Below are positions 25,241-34,243 of a DNA stretch of 64,000 bases, piece by piece (the first letter of the stretch is position 1; each line of letters opens with the position of its first letter). Below the pieces are notes generated by a model. It had not been told where the DNA came from, did no database searches, and saw nothing but the letters and a program-made list of their open reading frames with translations. This DNA is from Opitutaceae bacterium (GTDB taxonomy: Bacteria; Verrucomicrobiota; Verrucomicrobiia; Opitutales; Opitutaceae), in assembly GCA_041395105.1 (NCBI GenBank), contig JAWLBB010000011.1:51397-115396 (forward strand), given 5' to 3'. A program made the position numbers and the translations under genes.

Positions 25241-27445
25241 ATGTTTCAACTCATCATGGTTCTCCTTATGACTCTCTTCTGTCGGGTCGGCAGATCAGAC
25301 CGGTCAGGTCGAGAACCAACCAAACCAAAGCGCTCCTCCGGTCCGCTTCTTTCCTTTCTGGCAGTGTGGATCGGCACGGTCGCGATCCCCGCGACATTTG
25401 GCGTCATTCCGACCGAGATCATCATTCTGAAGAATTCGGTGGCCGAACAGATCCAACCCGACGCGGTGGAACCAGCTGCCGCCGCCTTCGCCATCGAGGT
25501 CACTCTGGATGATTCCGCCCCGCTCGGCCGGGCCACCTTCTCCAAGGGATCCATTTCCGAACAATTGACCCGGGACGATCCTTTCAATCTCTCGTTCCAT
25601 GAGGAATTTGCGAGTTTCGCCGCCTTGGAATCAAAATTCACGGCCGGCACCTACAATCTGGTCTTCAGCGGCGGCGTCGAGGGAAGCTATCCCTTCACTT
25701 TGCAGTCCGGACAGGCGCCGTCGATGCCGCGGATCACCAATTTCACCTCCCTCCGATCAGTCACTCAGCCGGAGAATGTCCTCATTCAATGGTCCCGAAG
25801 CGGCGCGCAGACCGATGACATCCTCGTTCTGCTCGTCTTCGATGCGTCGGACAGCCTTGTCTATCAATCGCCGCTTCCCGATGAGCCGGGCGGCCTCGGC
25901 GCCTTCTCCACCCAGGTCCGGGCCACACTTCCGGCCGGCCAGTTATTGACCGGTATCCTGACCGTCCTTCGGATCGACGACATTCAATTCTACAACAGCC
26001 TGCAGACCGCCGTCGGCACCGGTCAATCGGCCATCCTCACATTTTCCATCGACACCCGGATCAACCCGAATGTGCCGCCGCAGATCCTGGATGGTCCGAT
26101 TGACCAGAATCTCGAGGTGGGACAGTCGTTCATCCTGGGCGTAACGATCAATCAAGATGCCGGACAGCCGCTCTCCTACCAATGGTACCGTGGAGATGAC
26201 CCGGTTCAGGATGGCGATGCCGACGATTCCACATTCACGGTCGGCCGATGTGGTTTCGCCGACGCCGGCGACTACAGGGTCCAGGTTTCGAACACCGCCG
26301 GCAGCGCGCTCAGCCCGTATGCCCGGGTCACCGTCAATCCCCGCCCCGCCCCCACCATCACGCAGCAACCGATGGACCTGCACCTCCTCGGAGATCAAAC
26401 AGCCGTACTCGGGATCTTGCTGGATCGGACAGACGGGGTCAGCTATCAATGGCAGCGCGACGGTATTCCTATTGCGGGCGGCACACGCAGTTCGATTGAT
26501 CTGACAAGCGACGGACTGCTCGGGCTTACCGGCGATTTCAACGTCGTGATCTCATGGGACGGGCAGTCGATCCTGAGCGACACCGCCCACCTGACCTCCG
26601 ATCCCGATGCCATGAGTCCACCGGCGGTCGACGACCGCCTCACCAATCTCTCTCTGCGCGCACGGGTCGGGAGTGGGCCGACCGGGTTGATCGTCGGCTT
26701 CGTCCTCGGAGGTGACTTACCCAAGCGGATTCTCATGCGGGCAGTCGGTCCCGGTCTGGTGCCATTCGGCATCCACCCGGCCCTCCAGGATCCTGTTCTC
26801 GACCTGAGACAGAACGGAATCCGCCTGACTTCCAACAATGACTTCGCCCAGTACGAGGATCCCTCGGAAATCACCCGGGCCGGTGACCTGGTCGGCGCGT
26901 TTCCACTTCAATCCGGATCCAGGGATGCCGTCCTGCTCTCGACGGTCCGGCCGGGCATATACACCGCCAGGATCCGCAGCAACGACGATACCGCCGGCGT
27001 CGCGCTGGCTGAACTCTTCGAGGCGGACCGACTCGGTACAGTCCTCCAGAATCTCTCCGCTCGAGCCTACGTCGGTGCCGGTGCGGATGTCCTGATCCCG
27101 GGATTCGTTACGCAGGGCAGTCAATCACAGACGTTTCTCATCCGGGCCATCGGTCCCGGACTCGAGGCCTATGGCGTCCAGGGCTATCTCGCCGATCCCC
27201 GGATATCGCTCAGGAACGACCAACCCGATCCGCTGGCCGCAAACGACAATTGGCATGATGCACCCGATCCGGCCGGAATTGCGTCGGTTGCGCAAAGAGT
27301 CGGTGCCTTCGCCCTGGAGCCGGACAGCCTCGACGCCGCCCTTCTCGTCACCCTCGAACCCGGAGTCTATAGCGTGGTGGCCTCCGGAGTCGGAGGCACG
27401 ACCGGGATCGCCCTGATCGAGGTCTACGCGGTGCCCGAGGACTGA
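25241..27445 (+). CDS. Secreted protein with immunoglobulin-like domain and paired C-terminal beta domains
   Basis: About 734 residues from ATG 25241. Two hydrophobic segments (MFQLIMVLLMTLFCRVG and LLSFLAVWIGTVAIPATFG) make the N-terminus an atypical signal region; the second, preceded by basic residues, may be the functional one. The centre holds an Ig-like domain (about 290-365: LSYQWYRGDDPVQDGD, FADAGDYRVQVSNTAGS) and a second degenerate one (VSYQWQRDGIPI). The last 270 residues contain a domain repeated twice, LSLRARVGSGPTGLIVGFVL and LSARAYVGAGADVLIPGFVT, each followed by RAVGPGL or RAIGPGL. Such modules occur in secreted proteins of Verrucomicrobiota. Function is unknown; no catalytic motif and no C-terminal sorting signal were seen. 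It is divergent from panB and convergent with lysA. Confidence 0.8.
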   Translation: MFQLIMVLLMTLFCRVGRSDRSGREPTKPKRSSGPLLSFLAVWIGTVAIPATFGVIPTEIIILKNSVAEQIQPDAVEPAAAAFAIEVTLDDSAPLGRATFSKGSISEQLTRDDPFNLSFHEEFASFAALESKFTAGTYNLVFSGGVEGSYPFTLQSGQAPSMPRITNFTSLRSVTQPENVLIQWSRSGAQTDDILVLLVFDASDSLVYQSPLPDEPGGLGAFSTQVRATLPAGQLLTGILTVLRIDDIQFYNSLQTAVGTGQSAILTFSIDTRINPNVPPQILDGPIDQNLEVGQSFILGVTINQDAGQPLSYQWYRGDDPVQDGDADDSTFTVGRCGFADAGDYRVQVSNTAGSALSPYARVTVNPRPAPTITQQPMDLHLLGDQTAVLGILLDRTDGVSYQWQRDGIPIAGGTRSSIDLTSDGLLGLTGDFNVVISWDGQSILSDTAHLTSDPDAMSPPAVDDRLTNLSLRARVGSGPTGLIVGFVLGGDLPKRILMRAVGPGLVPFGIHPALQDPVLDLRQNGIRLTSNNDFAQYEDPSEITRAGDLVGAFPLQSGSRDAVLLSTVRPGIYTARIRSNDDTAGVALAELFEADRLGTVLQNLSARAYVGAGADVLIPGFVTQGSQSQTFLIRAIGPGLEAYGVQGYLADPRISLRNDQPDPLAANDNWHDAPDPAGIASVAQRVGAFALEPDSLDAALLVTLEPGVYSVVASGVGGTTGIALIEVYAVPED

Positions 27446-27450
27446 TCCGT

Positions 27451-28737
27451 TCAGATAACCGCGACCTCATTTGCGAGGATCTGATCCATCGACTGACGGC
27501 GGCGGATGACGACCGGTTCGCCCGATTCGCGGATGAGCACCTCGGGCGCTTCCGGGAAGGAATTGTAATTCTTGGTCGACATCGCGGCACAGTAGGCACC
27601 GGCCCCGTCGATCACCAGGAGGTCGCCGATCCGCGCCTCGGTCAGCGTGCGGGCTTCCAGAACCGAGGGATCCCCGTCCCGGGTCGTCAGGAGGTCGCCT
27701 GATTCACAGCAATGACCGACCGCGATATAGCTGCCCTGACCCCGCGGCCCGGAGCCCTCCGCGGGAACCACCGTCATCGGGTGCCGGGACCCGTAGAGCG
27801 AAGGCCGGGTCACCTCGGTCATCCCGGTATCGAGCTTGAGGAAGACGTATCCATCGGCCCCGGTCGTGGTCATGTCCTGGATCGTGGTCAGGACGGCACC
27901 GGCGTTGGCCGTCAGGAAGGTCCCCGGTTCGATCTCAAAATGCAGTCTCCGCCCGGTCTCGGACGCAAACGCCTCAAGCAGCTCGCGAACCGGCTGACCC
28001 ACCTTCTGAAGATCGGTCGCCTTTTCGTCCGGCATCCGGGCCACCTTGAACCCCCCGCCGAGGTTGAGGACGGTCACCGACGGGAAGCGGCGGACCTGAT
28101 CGAGAGTGAGGGAAGCGGCCCGGACCCAGACTTCCGGGTCGCTGCCGCTTCCGATGTGGGAATGGATCCGAACCACCTTCAACCGGTGCCGCCTGAGGAT
28201 TTCATCGGCCTGGTCGAGCAATTCGAACCAGATGCCGAAGCTGGAGGCCGGGCCCCCGACGTTGGTCTTGGTTGTCCCCCCGGATCCGAGACCGGGATTG
28301 ACCCGCAGACCGATCTCGGCCCCCGGGAAAGCCCGGCCATACCGGTCGATCTGGTCGAGCGAACAGGCATTGACCTTGAGCCCCTTCCGGACCCAGTCCT
28401 CGAATCCGCCACCGAGTTCCTGGGTGCTCAGGCTGATCTTCCCGGCAGCCACCCCGGCACGAACCGCCCGCTCCACCTCCCAGACCGAACTCGCGTCGAC
28501 CTGCAGGCCTTCACGGGAGAAGAGGGCCATGATATTGCGGTTCGGGCAGGCTTTCATCGCATAGCGGACGGTCAGGCCAAAGGCATTGGGAAAAGCCAGG
28601 GTGCGGCGGGCCCGGTCGACCAGGGTCGCCTCGTCATAGACGTATGCCGGGGTTCCCACGAGGTCGCAAACCATCCGGGCAACGGCGGGTTCAAGGAAGC
28701 GGGCGGAGGGAATCGGACCGGTGGATGAGTGACCCAT
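27451..28737 (-). CDS. lysA: Diaminopimelate decarboxylase-family PLP enzyme
   Basis: About 428 residues from ATG 28737. It is an alanine-racemase-fold PLP decarboxylase, expected to convert meso-diaminopimelate to L-lysine. Seen: the PLP lysine in VRYAMKACPN, HSHIGSG for phosphate contact, VLNLGGGFKVAR, EIEPGTFLTANAG, the catalytic cysteine in GHCCESGD, and GAGAYCAAMSTKNYNSFP near the C-terminus. The repertoire fits LysA; other fold members such as carboxynorspermidine decarboxylase are less likely given GHCCESGD and the tyrosine in GAGAYC. It stands alone, convergent with the Ig-domain gene (5 bases between stops). Confidence 0.85.
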   Translation of the reverse strand: MGHSSTGPIPSARFLEPAVARMVCDLVGTPAYVYDEATLVDRARRTLAFPNAFGLTVRYAMKACPNRNIMALFSREGLQVDASSVWEVERAVRAGVAAGKISLSTQELGGGFEDWVRKGLKVNACSLDQIDRYGRAFPGAEIGLRVNPGLGSGGTTKTNVGGPASSFGIWFELLDQADEILRRHRLKVVRIHSHIGSGSDPEVWVRAASLTLDQVRRFPSVTVLNLGGGFKVARMPDEKATDLQKVGQPVRELLEAFASETGRRLHFEIEPGTFLTANAGAVLTTIQDMTTTGADGYVFLKLDTGMTEVTRPSLYGSRHPMTVVPAEGSGPRGQGSYIAVGHCCESGDLLTTRDGDPSVLEARTLTEARIGDLLVIDGAGAYCAAMSTKNYNSFPEAPEVLIRESGEPVVIRRRQSMDQILANEVAVI

Positions 28738-28769
28738 AGAGTCCGATGAGCGAATCCCCGGTAAATCCC

Positions 28770-28798
28770 TTGTCAATCCAAGCTTTTGGAGGTATCTT
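28770..28798 (+). promoter_or_regulatory. Sigma-70-type promoter for the small membrane gene
   Basis: TTGTCA at 28770-28775 and TATCTT at 28793-28798 are separated by 17 bases, which is the ideal spacing. Transcription would begin near 28805, giving a leader of about 65 bases before the ATG at 28870. The region also overlaps the upstream area of the divergent lysA. Confidence 0.5.
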
Positions 28799-28869
28799 CG
28801 GCTTTACAGCGCTTTCTGTCTTGTCGATCCCTTCTTTGTCCGTATCCAGAACTCCGATTCCCCGCTTCA

Positions 28870-29133
28870 ATGGTCCGCTACCTCGTCAACCGCTTCCGCC
28901 GCCCGACCGTCAAATCCGGTTCGCTGCTCTTTGCGGATATCTCGAGGACCCAGACCCGGAATGCCCAGTTCGTCAGTTTTCTATCCGAGAGCGGGTTTCG
29001 CAAGGTTGACCCGGGCAAGTACGAGCGGAGTCTTCGTCGTCGCCGGGTCGTCGCCCACGTTCTGCTCTGGTCGATACTGGCGGGGTTTGGCTGGGTCGTG
29101 ATTGAGAGCGCTCAAGCCCTCTCATTGTTCTGA
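28870..29133 (+). CDS. Small single-helix membrane protein
   Basis: 87 residues from ATG 28870. The first 60 residues are basic and hydrophilic (MVRYLVNRFRR, YERSLRRRRVV). One C-terminal membrane helix follows (VVAHVLLWSILAGFGWVVIE) with a short tail, so the bulk should be cytoplasmic. No family is recognised. A good sigma-70 promoter lies upstream and a strong terminator 30 bases downstream, so it is a complete single-gene unit, which strengthens the call despite the absence of a clear Shine-Dalgarno sequence. Confidence 0.6.
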   Translation: MVRYLVNRFRRPTVKSGSLLFADISRTQTRNAQFVSFLSESGFRKVDPGKYERSLRRRRVVAHVLLWSILAGFGWVVIESAQALSLF

Positions 29134-29162
29134 TTGAACATCCTCCGCCCCTGCCGACTCCG

Positions 29163-29188
29163 AAAGCCGCCTTCAGAAGGCGGCTTTT
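29163..29188. terminator. Bidirectional intrinsic terminator
   Basis: An 11-bp perfect stem (AAAGCCGCCTT with AAGGCGGCTTT) has a 3-base loop and runs of A and T at its two edges. It lies between the small membrane gene and the convergent sdhB stop, serving both directions. Confidence 0.85.
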
Positions 29189-29282
29189 GTGTTCTTGGGG
29201 CGGACAGCACGGCACCAAGGTCCCGCCCTGCAGTCAGTGGCCGTCGCGAGGCGTTGGGCAGACCACGAGGAAAACCGTCGGT

Positions 29283-30068
29283 TCAGCCCGCCGCGCCGAC
29301 CACGGTCGAGGGCTTGGCCTTGAAGGTCTTCCGAACCGTGGCCGCCACGAAATCGCGGTTCAGTTTGCTGATGAAATCGTGGCTGATCAGCTTGGGACAA
29401 ACCGCCGAACACTCGAATTGATTGGTGCAATTGCCGAAACCGGCCTCGTCCATCGCCGCCACCATGTTCAGCACCCGGGTATCCTTCTCCGCCTGGCCCT
29501 GCGGCAGCAGGTTGAGCTGGGATACCTTGGCCGACACGAAAAGCATGGCCGAGGCATTCTTGCAGGCCGCCACGCAGGCGCCGCAGCCGATGCAGGCAGC
29601 GGCGTCCATGGCCAGATCGGCGATCTCCTTGGAAATCGGAATGGCGTTGGCGTCCGGGGCGCTCCCGGTGCGGACTGAGATGTAGCCGCCGGCCTGCATG
29701 ATCGTGTCGAAAGCCTTGCGATCCACGACAAGGTCCTTGACCACGGGAAAGGGATGGGCACGAAACGGCTCGACCGTGATGACGTCGCCGTCCCTGAAGC
29801 TGCGCATGTAGGTCTGGCAGGTCGCCACGCCCTGGTGGGGTCCGTGCGGCTTGCCGTCGATCACCAGCGAACAGGTGCCACAGATGCCTTCGCGACAATC
29901 GTGATCGAAAGCGATCGGTTCGTCACCGGAGTCCGTCAGGTTCTCGTTGACGACATCGAGCATTTCGAGAAACGACATGTTCTCGTTCAGATCGGGGGTC
30001 TGGTAGACCTTGAACTCGCCGCTCTGCCCCGAATTCTTCTGCCGCCATACTTTGAGCTTAACTTTCAT
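29283..30068 (-). CDS. sdhB: Succinate dehydrogenase/fumarate reductase iron-sulfur subunit
   Basis: 261 residues. It passes electrons from the flavoprotein to the membrane anchor. The N-terminal ferredoxin-type domain holds the [2Fe-2S] cysteines in DCREGICGTCSLV and a later cysteine at GVATC. The C-terminal domain holds CIGCGACVAACKN and CTNQFECSAVCPK for the [4Fe-4S] and [3Fe-4S] clusters. The HGPHQGVATCQTYMR loop is typical of the Bacteroidetes/Chlamydiae-type class with a fused single membrane subunit. It is the last gene of sdhCAB, 21 bases after sdhA, and ends before a strong terminator. Confidence 0.97.
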   Translation of the reverse strand: MKVKLKVWRQKNSGQSGEFKVYQTPDLNENMSFLEMLDVVNENLTDSGDEPIAFDHDCREGICGTCSLVIDGKPHGPHQGVATCQTYMRSFRDGDVITVEPFRAHPFPVVKDLVVDRKAFDTIMQAGGYISVRTGSAPDANAIPISKEIADLAMDAAACIGCGACVAACKNASAMLFVSAKVSQLNLLPQGQAEKDTRVLNMVAAMDEAGFGNCTNQFECSAVCPKLISHDFISKLNRDFVAATVRKTFKAKPSTVVGAAG

Positions 30069-30089
30069 CTCTCGAAAATCCTCTGTGCC

Positions 30090-32003
30090 TTATTTATAGG
30101 AACGGGTGGCCATCTTGACCTCTTCGTAAACGAGATCCTCCTTGTACACCTTGGGGGCGGCGCCTTCACCCTCATGGTGCCAGGCCGCGACATACCCGAA
30201 TTCTTCATCGTTGCGGAGCGCCTCTCCTTCCTCGGTCTGGTGTTCCTCGCGGAAATGACCCCCACAGGATTCCTCGCGCTCGAGCGCATCCCGGCACATC
30301 AGCTCGCCCAACTCGATGAAGTCGGCGATCCGGCCGGCACGTTCGAGTGACTGGTTGAGTTCCGACCCGGTGCCAGGAACATTGATCTCTTTCCAGAACC
30401 GCTCCCGCAACTGCGGGATCTGCTTGAGCGCTTCCTCGAGGCCCGCCTTGTTGCGGGCCATCCCGCAATAATGCCACATGATCCTGCCGAGTTCCTTGTG
30501 GAAGGAATCGGCCGATTTGGAGCCCTTATTGCCGAGAAGGGTCTTCGTCCGATTGGAGACTGCTTCCTCGGCTGCCACGAATTCGGCGTGATCGGTCGTC
30601 GGTCGCGGTTTCCTGATCGAGGACAGGTAATTGCCGATCGTGTAGGGAATGACGAAATAGCCGTCCGCCAGCCCCTGCATGAGGGCGCTCGCCCCAAGAC
30701 GATTGGCTCCATGATCGGAGAAATTGGCTTCACCGAGCACGAAAAGACCCGGCAGGTTGCTCATCAGGTTGTAGTCCACCCAGAGTCCGCCCATGGTGTA
30801 GTGAACGGCCGGGAAGATCCGCATGGGGACCTGATAGGCGTCCTCATCCGTGATCTCCTTGTAGATGTCGAAAAGGTTTCCGTACCGCTCCCGAATCGTG
30901 CCTTCGCCCAGGCGGTTGATCGCATCTGCGAAATCGAGATAGACACCGAGGCCGGTCTCACCCACCCCGCGACCTTCGTCACAGACCCGCTTGGCCGCCC
31001 GCGACGAGATATCACGCGGAGCCAGATTGCCAAAGGCCGGATACATCCGTTCGAGATAATAATCGCGCTCTTCCTCCGGGATCTCACCCGGTGCCCGCTT
31101 GTCCCCGACTTTCTTGGGAACCCAGATGCGACCGTCATTCCGCAGGGATTCCGACATCAGGGTCAGCTTGGACTGGTAATCGCCGGAAACCGGAATGCAG
31201 GTCGGGTGGATCTGGGTGTAGCAGGGATTGGCAAAACAGGCGCCCTTCTTGTAGGCCCGCCAGATCGCACTCGCATTCGAGCCCCGCGCGTAAGTCGAGA
31301 GATTGAAGACATTGCCGTAGCCCCCGGTTGCCAGAACGACGGCATCGGCCGCATGACGGGTCAACTTGCCGGTCTGCAGATTGCGGACGATGATGCCCTT
31401 GGCCTGACCGTCGATCACGACCAGGTCGAGCATCTCGGAGTGGGTGTGCATCTCAACCGCCCCAAGCCCGATCTGGCGTGACAGGGCGGAATACGCACCG
31501 AGGAGAAGCTGCTGACCGGTCTGGCCCCGGGCATAGAAGGTCCGGGACACCTGGGCACCGCCGAAGGAGCGGTTGGCGAGGAGCCCTCCGTATTCACGGG
31601 CAAAGGGCACCCCCTGGGCGACGCATTGATCGATGATCTTGACGCTGACCTGGGCAAGACGGTGAACATTGGCTTCCCGCGAACGGAAATCGCCACCCTT
31701 GATCGTGTCGTAGAAGAGCCGGTAGACACTGTCTCCGTCGTTCTGGTAGTTCTTAGCGGCATTGATGCCACCCTGGGCCGCGATGCTGTGGGCCCGGCGC
31801 GGGCTGTCATGGAAAACAAAGCATTTCACCTTGTAGCCCAACTCGGCCAGAGTCGCCGCGGCAGAACCGCCCGCCAGGCCGGCGCCCACCACAATGATCT
31901 CGTACTTGCGCTTGTTGTTCGGGCTGACCAACTTGCTCTCAATGATGTGGTGGTCCCACTTCTGATCGAGGGGACCGGATGGAATCTTGGAATCTAGGTT
32001 CAT
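30090..32003 (-). CDS. sdhA: Succinate dehydrogenase/fumarate reductase flavoprotein subunit
   Basis: 637 residues from ATG 32003, chosen because AGGAG lies 7 bases upstream. Oxidises succinate to fumarate with covalently bound FAD. Visible: the dinucleotide-binding motif (IIVVGAGLAGGSAAATLAEL), HSIAAQGGINAAKNY carrying the FAD-linking His and contacts, GGYGNVFNLST, the substrate-binding region HPTCIPVSGDYQSKL, VHYTMGGLWVDYN, and GEANFSDHGANRLGASALMQ. The length of about 640 and the long C-terminal region place it with the five-helix anchor class. It lies 23 bases after sdhC in the operon. Confidence 0.97.
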   Translation of the reverse strand: MNLDSKIPSGPLDQKWDHHIIESKLVSPNNKRKYEIIVVGAGLAGGSAAATLAELGYKVKCFVFHDSPRRAHSIAAQGGINAAKNYQNDGDSVYRLFYDTIKGGDFRSREANVHRLAQVSVKIIDQCVAQGVPFAREYGGLLANRSFGGAQVSRTFYARGQTGQQLLLGAYSALSRQIGLGAVEMHTHSEMLDLVVIDGQAKGIIVRNLQTGKLTRHAADAVVLATGGYGNVFNLSTYARGSNASAIWRAYKKGACFANPCYTQIHPTCIPVSGDYQSKLTLMSESLRNDGRIWVPKKVGDKRAPGEIPEEERDYYLERMYPAFGNLAPRDISSRAAKRVCDEGRGVGETGLGVYLDFADAINRLGEGTIRERYGNLFDIYKEITDEDAYQVPMRIFPAVHYTMGGLWVDYNLMSNLPGLFVLGEANFSDHGANRLGASALMQGLADGYFVIPYTIGNYLSSIRKPRPTTDHAEFVAAEEAVSNRTKTLLGNKGSKSADSFHKELGRIMWHYCGMARNKAGLEEALKQIPQLRERFWKEINVPGTGSELNQSLERAGRIADFIELGELMCRDALEREESCGGHFREEHQTEEGEALRNDEEFGYVAAWHHEGEGAAPKVYKEDLVYEEVKMATRSYK

Positions 32004-32026
32004 CGATGCTCCTGTCGGTTGGTCGC

Positions 32027-32815
32027 TCAAAGTGGGAGTCTGTCACTCAGGACAAACATGCAATACAGGGGGATGGCGGCATTCCCCAGGAAGTAGGCCC
32101 AGGCGAAGAGCACGGAAAGCTTGTCGAGGAATCCGCCCCACGACTGGGTCTTCAAGCCGAGGGACTGAAAGAGACTGCTCAGCCCATGGCTCAGATGCAT
32201 GCTGAGCAGGCCGATCGAGAGGATGTAAAACGCGGAAACGACGGGATTGGCAAACGCCACCACCATCATCTTCCAGACATCCCGCACCTCGGTGCCATCG
32301 GCCAACAAAGTCGTCCACCCGTTGTATTCGGGATGAGTCACCCGCAGAGTGAAATGAGCCAGATGGAAAAGCAGGAAACCCAGGACGATGAACCCGCTCC
32401 ACCGCATCGTCCGCGACGCGTAACTGGCCTGGATGGTGTGATTGACCGCATAATTGTCCGGCCGCGCCTTTCGATTCTCAATGGTCAGCACCACGGCCGA
32501 CCAGACGTGGAGCACGACCATGAGCAGGAGAAAGCCACGGACGGCCCAGAGCGCGCCTCCCAGACCCTGAAGAAAATGGGCATAATGATTGATCGCCTCC
32601 GGCGGCCCGAAGATCTGCAGGTTGCCGACCAGGTGGCCGATGACGAACCCGATCAGAACGACCCCCGAGACGGCCATGATCACCTTCTTACCGATCGAGG
32701 TTCCAAAGAGTGCGTTGAGCAAATTCATCGACAGTTCAAATGGATTGGAATCTCCGGCCGGCTCCTGGGGAGCGAGGCGCTCCCGGTCTGCCTGACACGG
32801 CTCCGCCGAGGACAT
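32027..32815 (-). CDS. sdhC: Succinate dehydrogenase cytochrome b subunit (single five-helix anchor)
   Basis: 262 residues from ATG 32815, supported by AAAGGA six bases upstream. ATG 32728 (MNLLNALFGTSIGKK) matches the usual family start but has no ribosome site, so the protein may carry a 29-residue hydrophilic extension. Five membrane helices are visible (VIMAVSGVVLIGFVIGHLVG, VRGFLLLMVVLHVWSAVVL, GFIVLGFLLFHLAHFTL, SAFYILSIGLLSMHLSHGL, LFAWAYFLGNAAIPLYC). Conserved histidines in the first four (GHLVG, LHVWS, FHLAH, MHLSHG) are the expected ligands of two b hemes. It is the first gene of sdhCAB. There is no separate sdhD, as usual for this class. A GATAAT-like -10 lies upstream, without a clear -35. 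Confidence 0.93.
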   Translation of the reverse strand: MSSAEPCQADRERLAPQEPAGDSNPFELSMNLLNALFGTSIGKKVIMAVSGVVLIGFVIGHLVGNLQIFGPPEAINHYAHFLQGLGGALWAVRGFLLLMVVLHVWSAVVLTIENRKARPDNYAVNHTIQASYASRTMRWSGFIVLGFLLFHLAHFTLRVTHPEYNGWTTLLADGTEVRDVWKMMVVAFANPVVSAFYILSIGLLSMHLSHGLSSLFQSLGLKTQSWGGFLDKLSVLFAWAYFLGNAAIPLYCMFVLSDRLPL

Positions 32816-32938
32816 AAGATTCCTTTGCCACGGTCAATGCATTATCTCGCCTTATAAGCGGATCTAACCCACTTCAGAAGAAGAGGTTTCCCACAGACTT
32901 TCTCCCCTCGCCACGGCCACTCCCGACCGGCCCGCCCC

Positions 32939-34240
32939 TCAGTTCCGCGCGGCCGCTTTCAGCAGGGTGAACTTCCCGCTCGCGGCGGGCCGAATCAGTC
33001 GACGCCGGTAGACATTCACCCGGACGTCCCCGCCAAGCGCAGAGACCAGGAGGCTCTCAAGATTCTCCGGAGCAGGGTGTTCCGACACGAACTCGAAATT
33101 CCAACGCTGTTCGGAGACCTGGGTCAGGCAATAGTGCCAGCACTCGAATTCCGTCGGAATGACCGCGTCGATCGCCGAAACCGTCACCAATCGACCACCA
33201 TTGGCAAAGACCAGGTCGCGCTCCCGCCCCAACAAACGGTATCCGTGCGGAAGACTTTCCACCACATCACCCGTTCGGTAACGCAGCAACGGCATGGCTT
33301 CCCGACCGCGGGTGGTTGCGATGACCGTATAGACACCGGGCAGATCCTCCCGAAACGGTTCCAGTTCGATGAACGCATTGGCATCAATCGCCTGGGAATT
33401 GTCCTGGAAGGCGTCTCCGATAAAGAGGTAGCCCGCCTCGGTCGAACCGTAGAGGTCGATCTGGGGAACAGGAAAGGCCCGGGAGATCCGACGCCCATGC
33501 ACCTGACTGGCTTTGCCATAGGTCAGGATGACAGCCTTGAGGCTTGGAAGAGAGACCTTCCGGTGGATCATGGCGCGGGCCAGGAGGGACAGATAAACCG
33601 GCTCGCCCTCCAGCAGGTCGGGTTTGACCGCCACCAGTTCGATGGCGATCCGATCCCATTCGGCCTCACTGAAACAGAAGGGATCACTCGAAAGATTCAG
33701 ATAGACCGTCCCATCGACATAACGATTGGGAAAAGGAAAATCCTCGTAGGGACAGAGGTTGCTGGAGCAATTGACCGGAGCCAGGACCGCCTTGCGAACC
33801 GTCCCGGTGGCGAACGACCTGAGCAGGGGGTGTGCCTCATAGGCGCGGCGGGTCTGGGCATCCCACCAACCGCGCTCCATGATCACCGTCATCGGCGCGG
33901 CCGTCGTTCCGGAGGTCGTCTCCGACTCGAGCGCGCGGGTCCGGACCGCCTGCTCAACCTCCCCGCAATCCTGGAAAAAGGCGCAATGCCCGTCCTCCAC
34001 GATGTCCTGTTTGGTCAGTAGAGGAATCTCCTGAAAACAGGACCACCGAAGTCGGTCCGGGTGAATGGGGAAACGTCGCCCGTAGTAAGGACTGCGCCGG
34101 TAAATCGTCCGGACCTCGGCCTCCAGAACTCCGGGTATGGCGGCATCCGCCGATCCGTCAAAATCCAGCCCGGCATTCGCAAATCGTTTTTTCAAGGAGG
34201 TTTCCACGCTCAACCCATCACCAAACGAAGACCCGGTCAC
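32939..34240 (-). CDS. PaaK-like adenylate-forming enzyme
   Basis: 433 residues. It resembles phenylacetate-CoA ligase and related adenylate-forming enzymes: an N-terminal YRRSPYYGRRF and IPLLTKQDIVE, the phosphate-binding loop SETTSGTTAAPMTVI, the adenine-contact motif DLYGSTEAGYLFIG, RYRTGDVV and the LLGRERDLVFANGGRLV hinge. The substrate acid is not evident; aryl and fatty acids are both handled by this superfamily. It follows the Nudix gene by 3 bases, so it is the last gene of a LysM-Nudix-PaaK operon. A CoA ligase role versus an adenylate-transfer role is undecided. Confidence 0.8.
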   Translation of the reverse strand: MTGSSFGDGLSVETSLKKRFANAGLDFDGSADAAIPGVLEAEVRTIYRRSPYYGRRFPIHPDRLRWSCFQEIPLLTKQDIVEDGHCAFFQDCGEVEQAVRTRALESETTSGTTAAPMTVIMERGWWDAQTRRAYEAHPLLRSFATGTVRKAVLAPVNCSSNLCPYEDFPFPNRYVDGTVYLNLSSDPFCFSEAEWDRIAIELVAVKPDLLEGEPVYLSLLARAMIHRKVSLPSLKAVILTYGKASQVHGRRISRAFPVPQIDLYGSTEAGYLFIGDAFQDNSQAIDANAFIELEPFREDLPGVYTVIATTRGREAMPLLRYRTGDVVESLPHGYRLLGRERDLVFANGGRLVTVSAIDAVIPTEFECWHYCLTQVSEQRWNFEFVSEHPAPENLESLLVSALGGDVRVNVYRRRLIRPAASGKFTLLKAAARN

Positions 34241-34243
34241 ATG

